Shown here: positions 24,450 to 25,590 of the stretch, one piece after another
Layout of the letters: every line of letters starts with the position of its first letter
Numbering within the stretch: position 1 is the first letter of the stretch
Source of the DNA: Bacteroidales bacterium
Lineage (GTDB): Bacteria > Bacteroidota > Bacteroidia > Bacteroidales > Muribaculaceae
Reading direction: 5' to 3'
NCBI GenBank assembly: GCA_004552725.1
Contig: SFNM01000027.1
Coordinates: forward strand, 1 to 25,590
DNA length: 25,590 bases
Position numbers and translations under genes: made by a program
Notes under the pieces: model-generated
The model's database searches: none
The model's input: the letters and a program-made list of their open reading frames with translations, nothing else
Told to the model about the DNA's origin: nothing

Positions 24450-25099
24450 TGTGGATCGATGAGATTATCAGTTGGGAAATCCAGTGGAAGAGCACCGCGC
24501 TCGCTTTGCTCGATATGCTTGTTGCGCCAGCACTTACGGCATACGGCCACATACCTGTCGTTGCCACCAATCTCTACTTGCTGACCTTCGTCCACGAAGT
24601 CGCCATTCGCATCAATACGCGCGTTGACAATTGTTTTGCGTCCGCAATTACATGTAGATTTAATTTCGTCGATTGTATCGGCAATTTCAAAGAGCCTGCG
24701 AGAGCCCTCAAACAAATGCGTTTGGAAGTCGGTTCTTAATCCGTAGCATACCACATTCGAGCCGAAGTCATCTACTACGCGCGAGAGTTGGTCGACTTGT
24801 CGGGCCGACAAGAACTGTGCCTCGTCGATGAGGTACCAATCTACTACACGATGCTCGGTGCGATATAAATCGGCAGCCATTTGATATAAATCGGTAGTAT
24901 CGTATATCCAACGACATTCGCGCTCAATACCGATACGCGAATGTATTACATTGCGAGCCTCGCGAGTATCAATCACCGGCTTGAGGCACATATAGTCGAG
25001 GTGGCGCTCTTCGAAATTGTAAGCAGTAGTGAGCAACAAAGCCGTTTTAGCCGAGCCCATAGTGCCATAGCGGAAGTATAGTTTACCTTTCTTTTGCAT
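24446..25099 (-). CDS. tdk: Thymidine kinase (class II)
   Basis: A 217-residue thymidine kinase, normal length. It phosphorylates thymidine in the salvage pathway. The P-loop reads GTMGSAKT (about 12-19), with Ala where most P-loops have Gly; I believe a subgroup of bacterial thymidine kinases shares this. The catalytic region is LIDEAQFL, and a zinc ribbon of four cysteines (CNC and CRKC) encloses VEIGGNDRYVAV, the lasso loop. The start is the ATG at 25099 (MQKKGKLYF); a longer frame to 25192 exists, but the promoter lies within it. Confidence 0.94.
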   Translation of the reverse strand: MQKKGKLYFRYGTMGSAKTALLLTTAYNFEERHLDYMCLKPVIDTREARNVIHSRIGIERECRWIYDTTDLYQMAADLYRTEHRVVDWYLIDEAQFLSARQVDQLSRVVDDFGSNVVCYGLRTDFQTHLFEGSRRLFEIADTIDEIKSTCNCGRKTIVNARIDANGDFVDEGQQVEIGGNDRYVAVCRKCWRNKHIEQSERGALPLDFPTDNLIDPQ

Positions 25100-25128
25100 T
25101 TGGTTGGGGTTGGGTTGATTTTCCACCC

Positions 25129-25161
25129 CAAAGTTAGCGATAAATTCTAATAAAAGCACAA
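25129..25161 (-). promoter_or_regulatory. Promoter for the tdk operon
   Basis: Minus strand: TTG at 25159-25161, a 22-bp spacer (slightly long) and TAACTTTG at 25129-25136. Transcription would start about 25122, 20-odd bases before the ATG at 25099. This rules out use of the upstream ATG at 25192 from this promoter. Confidence 0.6.
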
Positions 25162-25404
25162 TTTTGCGGATGAAAATTATCAACACTTCCAATTTTCGCC
25201 AATACTCTCGCCATTTTCACCACCACAGAGCCATCGCCGCCCGCCTTGCGCGGTTCGAGCAAGAGCTCGAGGCGGTTTGCTTTATCGGTCGCTTTTTTTG
25301 AAAGTATGAAAAAAGTTGGGGAAATGTTTGGTGGAGCGAAGAAAAAATCGTAACTTTGCAGTCGCAAACAATGCAAGACCAACAAACTAAACAAAAACTA
25401 ATTA
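25137..25404. other. Divergent spacer between tdk and rpsP
   Basis: Holds the upstream half of the tdk promoter, a GC-rich hairpin (TCGAGC-AAGA-GCTCGA at 25255-25270, extended by CCGCC 25241-25245 pairing with GGCGG 25271-25275 across a bulge), a T-run (25293-25299) and the rpsP promoter. The T-run is too far from the stem for a standard plus-strand terminator. I see no gene or small RNA here. Confidence 0.55.
25328..25358 (+). promoter_or_regulatory. Promoter for rpsP
   Basis: TTG at 25328-25330, 20-bp spacer, TAACTTTG at 25351-25358, identical in its -7 box and spacing to the rplY promoter. Transcription would start near 25365, about 40 bases before the ATG. Confidence 0.78.
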
Positions 25405-25590
25405 ATGGCAACAAAAATCAGATTACAACGTCATGGTCGCAAGAACTATGCGTTTTATCCTATTGTTATCGCCGATAGCAGGGCACCACGAGATGGTAAG
25501 TTTATTGAAAGGATAGGTTCTTATAATCCGAACACTAATCCTGCTACAATCACTCTTAATTTCGAGCGGGCCTTGTATTGGGTTAACTGC
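25405..25590 (+). CDS. rpsP: 30S ribosomal protein S16 (partial, runs off the window)
   Basis: The first 62 codons of S16: MATKIRLQRHGRKNYAFYPI, then ADSRAPRDGKFIERIGSYNP, a hallmark of the family. It is needed for 30S assembly. The reading frame is open to the window edge. In this genome it is at least 7 kb from rimM, and whether trmD follows it cannot be seen. Confidence 0.95.
   Translation, partial: MATKIRLQRHGRKNYAFYPIVIADSRAPRDGKFIERIGSYNPNTNPATITLNFERALYWVNC

Noticed and set aside
25241..25299. Hairpin plus T-run as a plus-strand terminator
   Set aside because: The T-run starts 17 bases after the stem, and no plus-strand gene ends upstream of it.

Overview
The window looks like a chromosomal segment of a Bacteroidales bacterium, possibly Muribaculaceae or a relative (order likely, family a guess). 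The evidence is a complete Bacteroides aerotolerance (Bat) operon, TAnnTTTG-type -7 promoter boxes with a TTG about 20 bp upstream, almost no Shine-Dalgarno sequences, an archaeal/eukaryotic-type ProRS, a DUF4290-rimM pair, and rpsP separated from rimM. Nothing looks like a prophage, integrative element, insertion sequence, CRISPR array, rRNA or tRNA.

Layout, left to right. (1) 1-1927, minus: a membrane-anchored Ser/Thr kinase with periplasmic TPR/Sel1 repeats. (2) 2110-10360, minus: an eight-gene Bat operon, moxR - DUF58 - BatD-like membrane protein - batA - batB - batC - batD - batE, with gaps of 2-11 bp or an ATGA overlap. It is separated from the kinase by a palindromic REP-like intergenic sequence. 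(3) 10678-16255, minus: a tightly packed cluster proS - GT2 glycosyltransferase - umuD - umuC - HU - HU/TM/LysM fusion. It has a promoter before proS and a 19-bp hairpin after the last gene. (4) 16328-18369, minus: DUF4290 - rimM - small acidic protein - OmpA-like protein. (5) 18642-21587, plus: rplY - pth - hslR - DEAD-box helicase, a translation/RNA cluster divergent from group 4. (6) 21664-25099, minus: tdk - yhcH-like - DUF3108 - yihY-like - ridA, joined by ATGA overlaps except at DUF3108/yihY, where the DUF3108 gene appears to have lost its 3' end. (7) 25405 to the edge, plus: the start of rpsP.

How they work together. The Bat operon encodes an AAA+ ATPase with several von Willebrand A proteins and TPR partners in the inner membrane, probably an envelope chaperone or assembly machine. 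Groups 3-5 and rpsP are mostly translation housekeeping, with an SOS-type mutagenic polymerase and nucleoid proteins lodged behind proS. The most unusual protein is the HU domain joined through one transmembrane helix to a LysM-like domain, which could physically link DNA to the cell wall. It overlaps a second HU gene.

Several starts were set on the first ATG rather than an upstream TTG/GTG (kinase 1927, umuC 13320, umuD 13802, DUF4290 18369, tdk 25099). For DUF4290 and tdk the predicted promoter lies over or inside the longer reading frame, which supports the shorter version.
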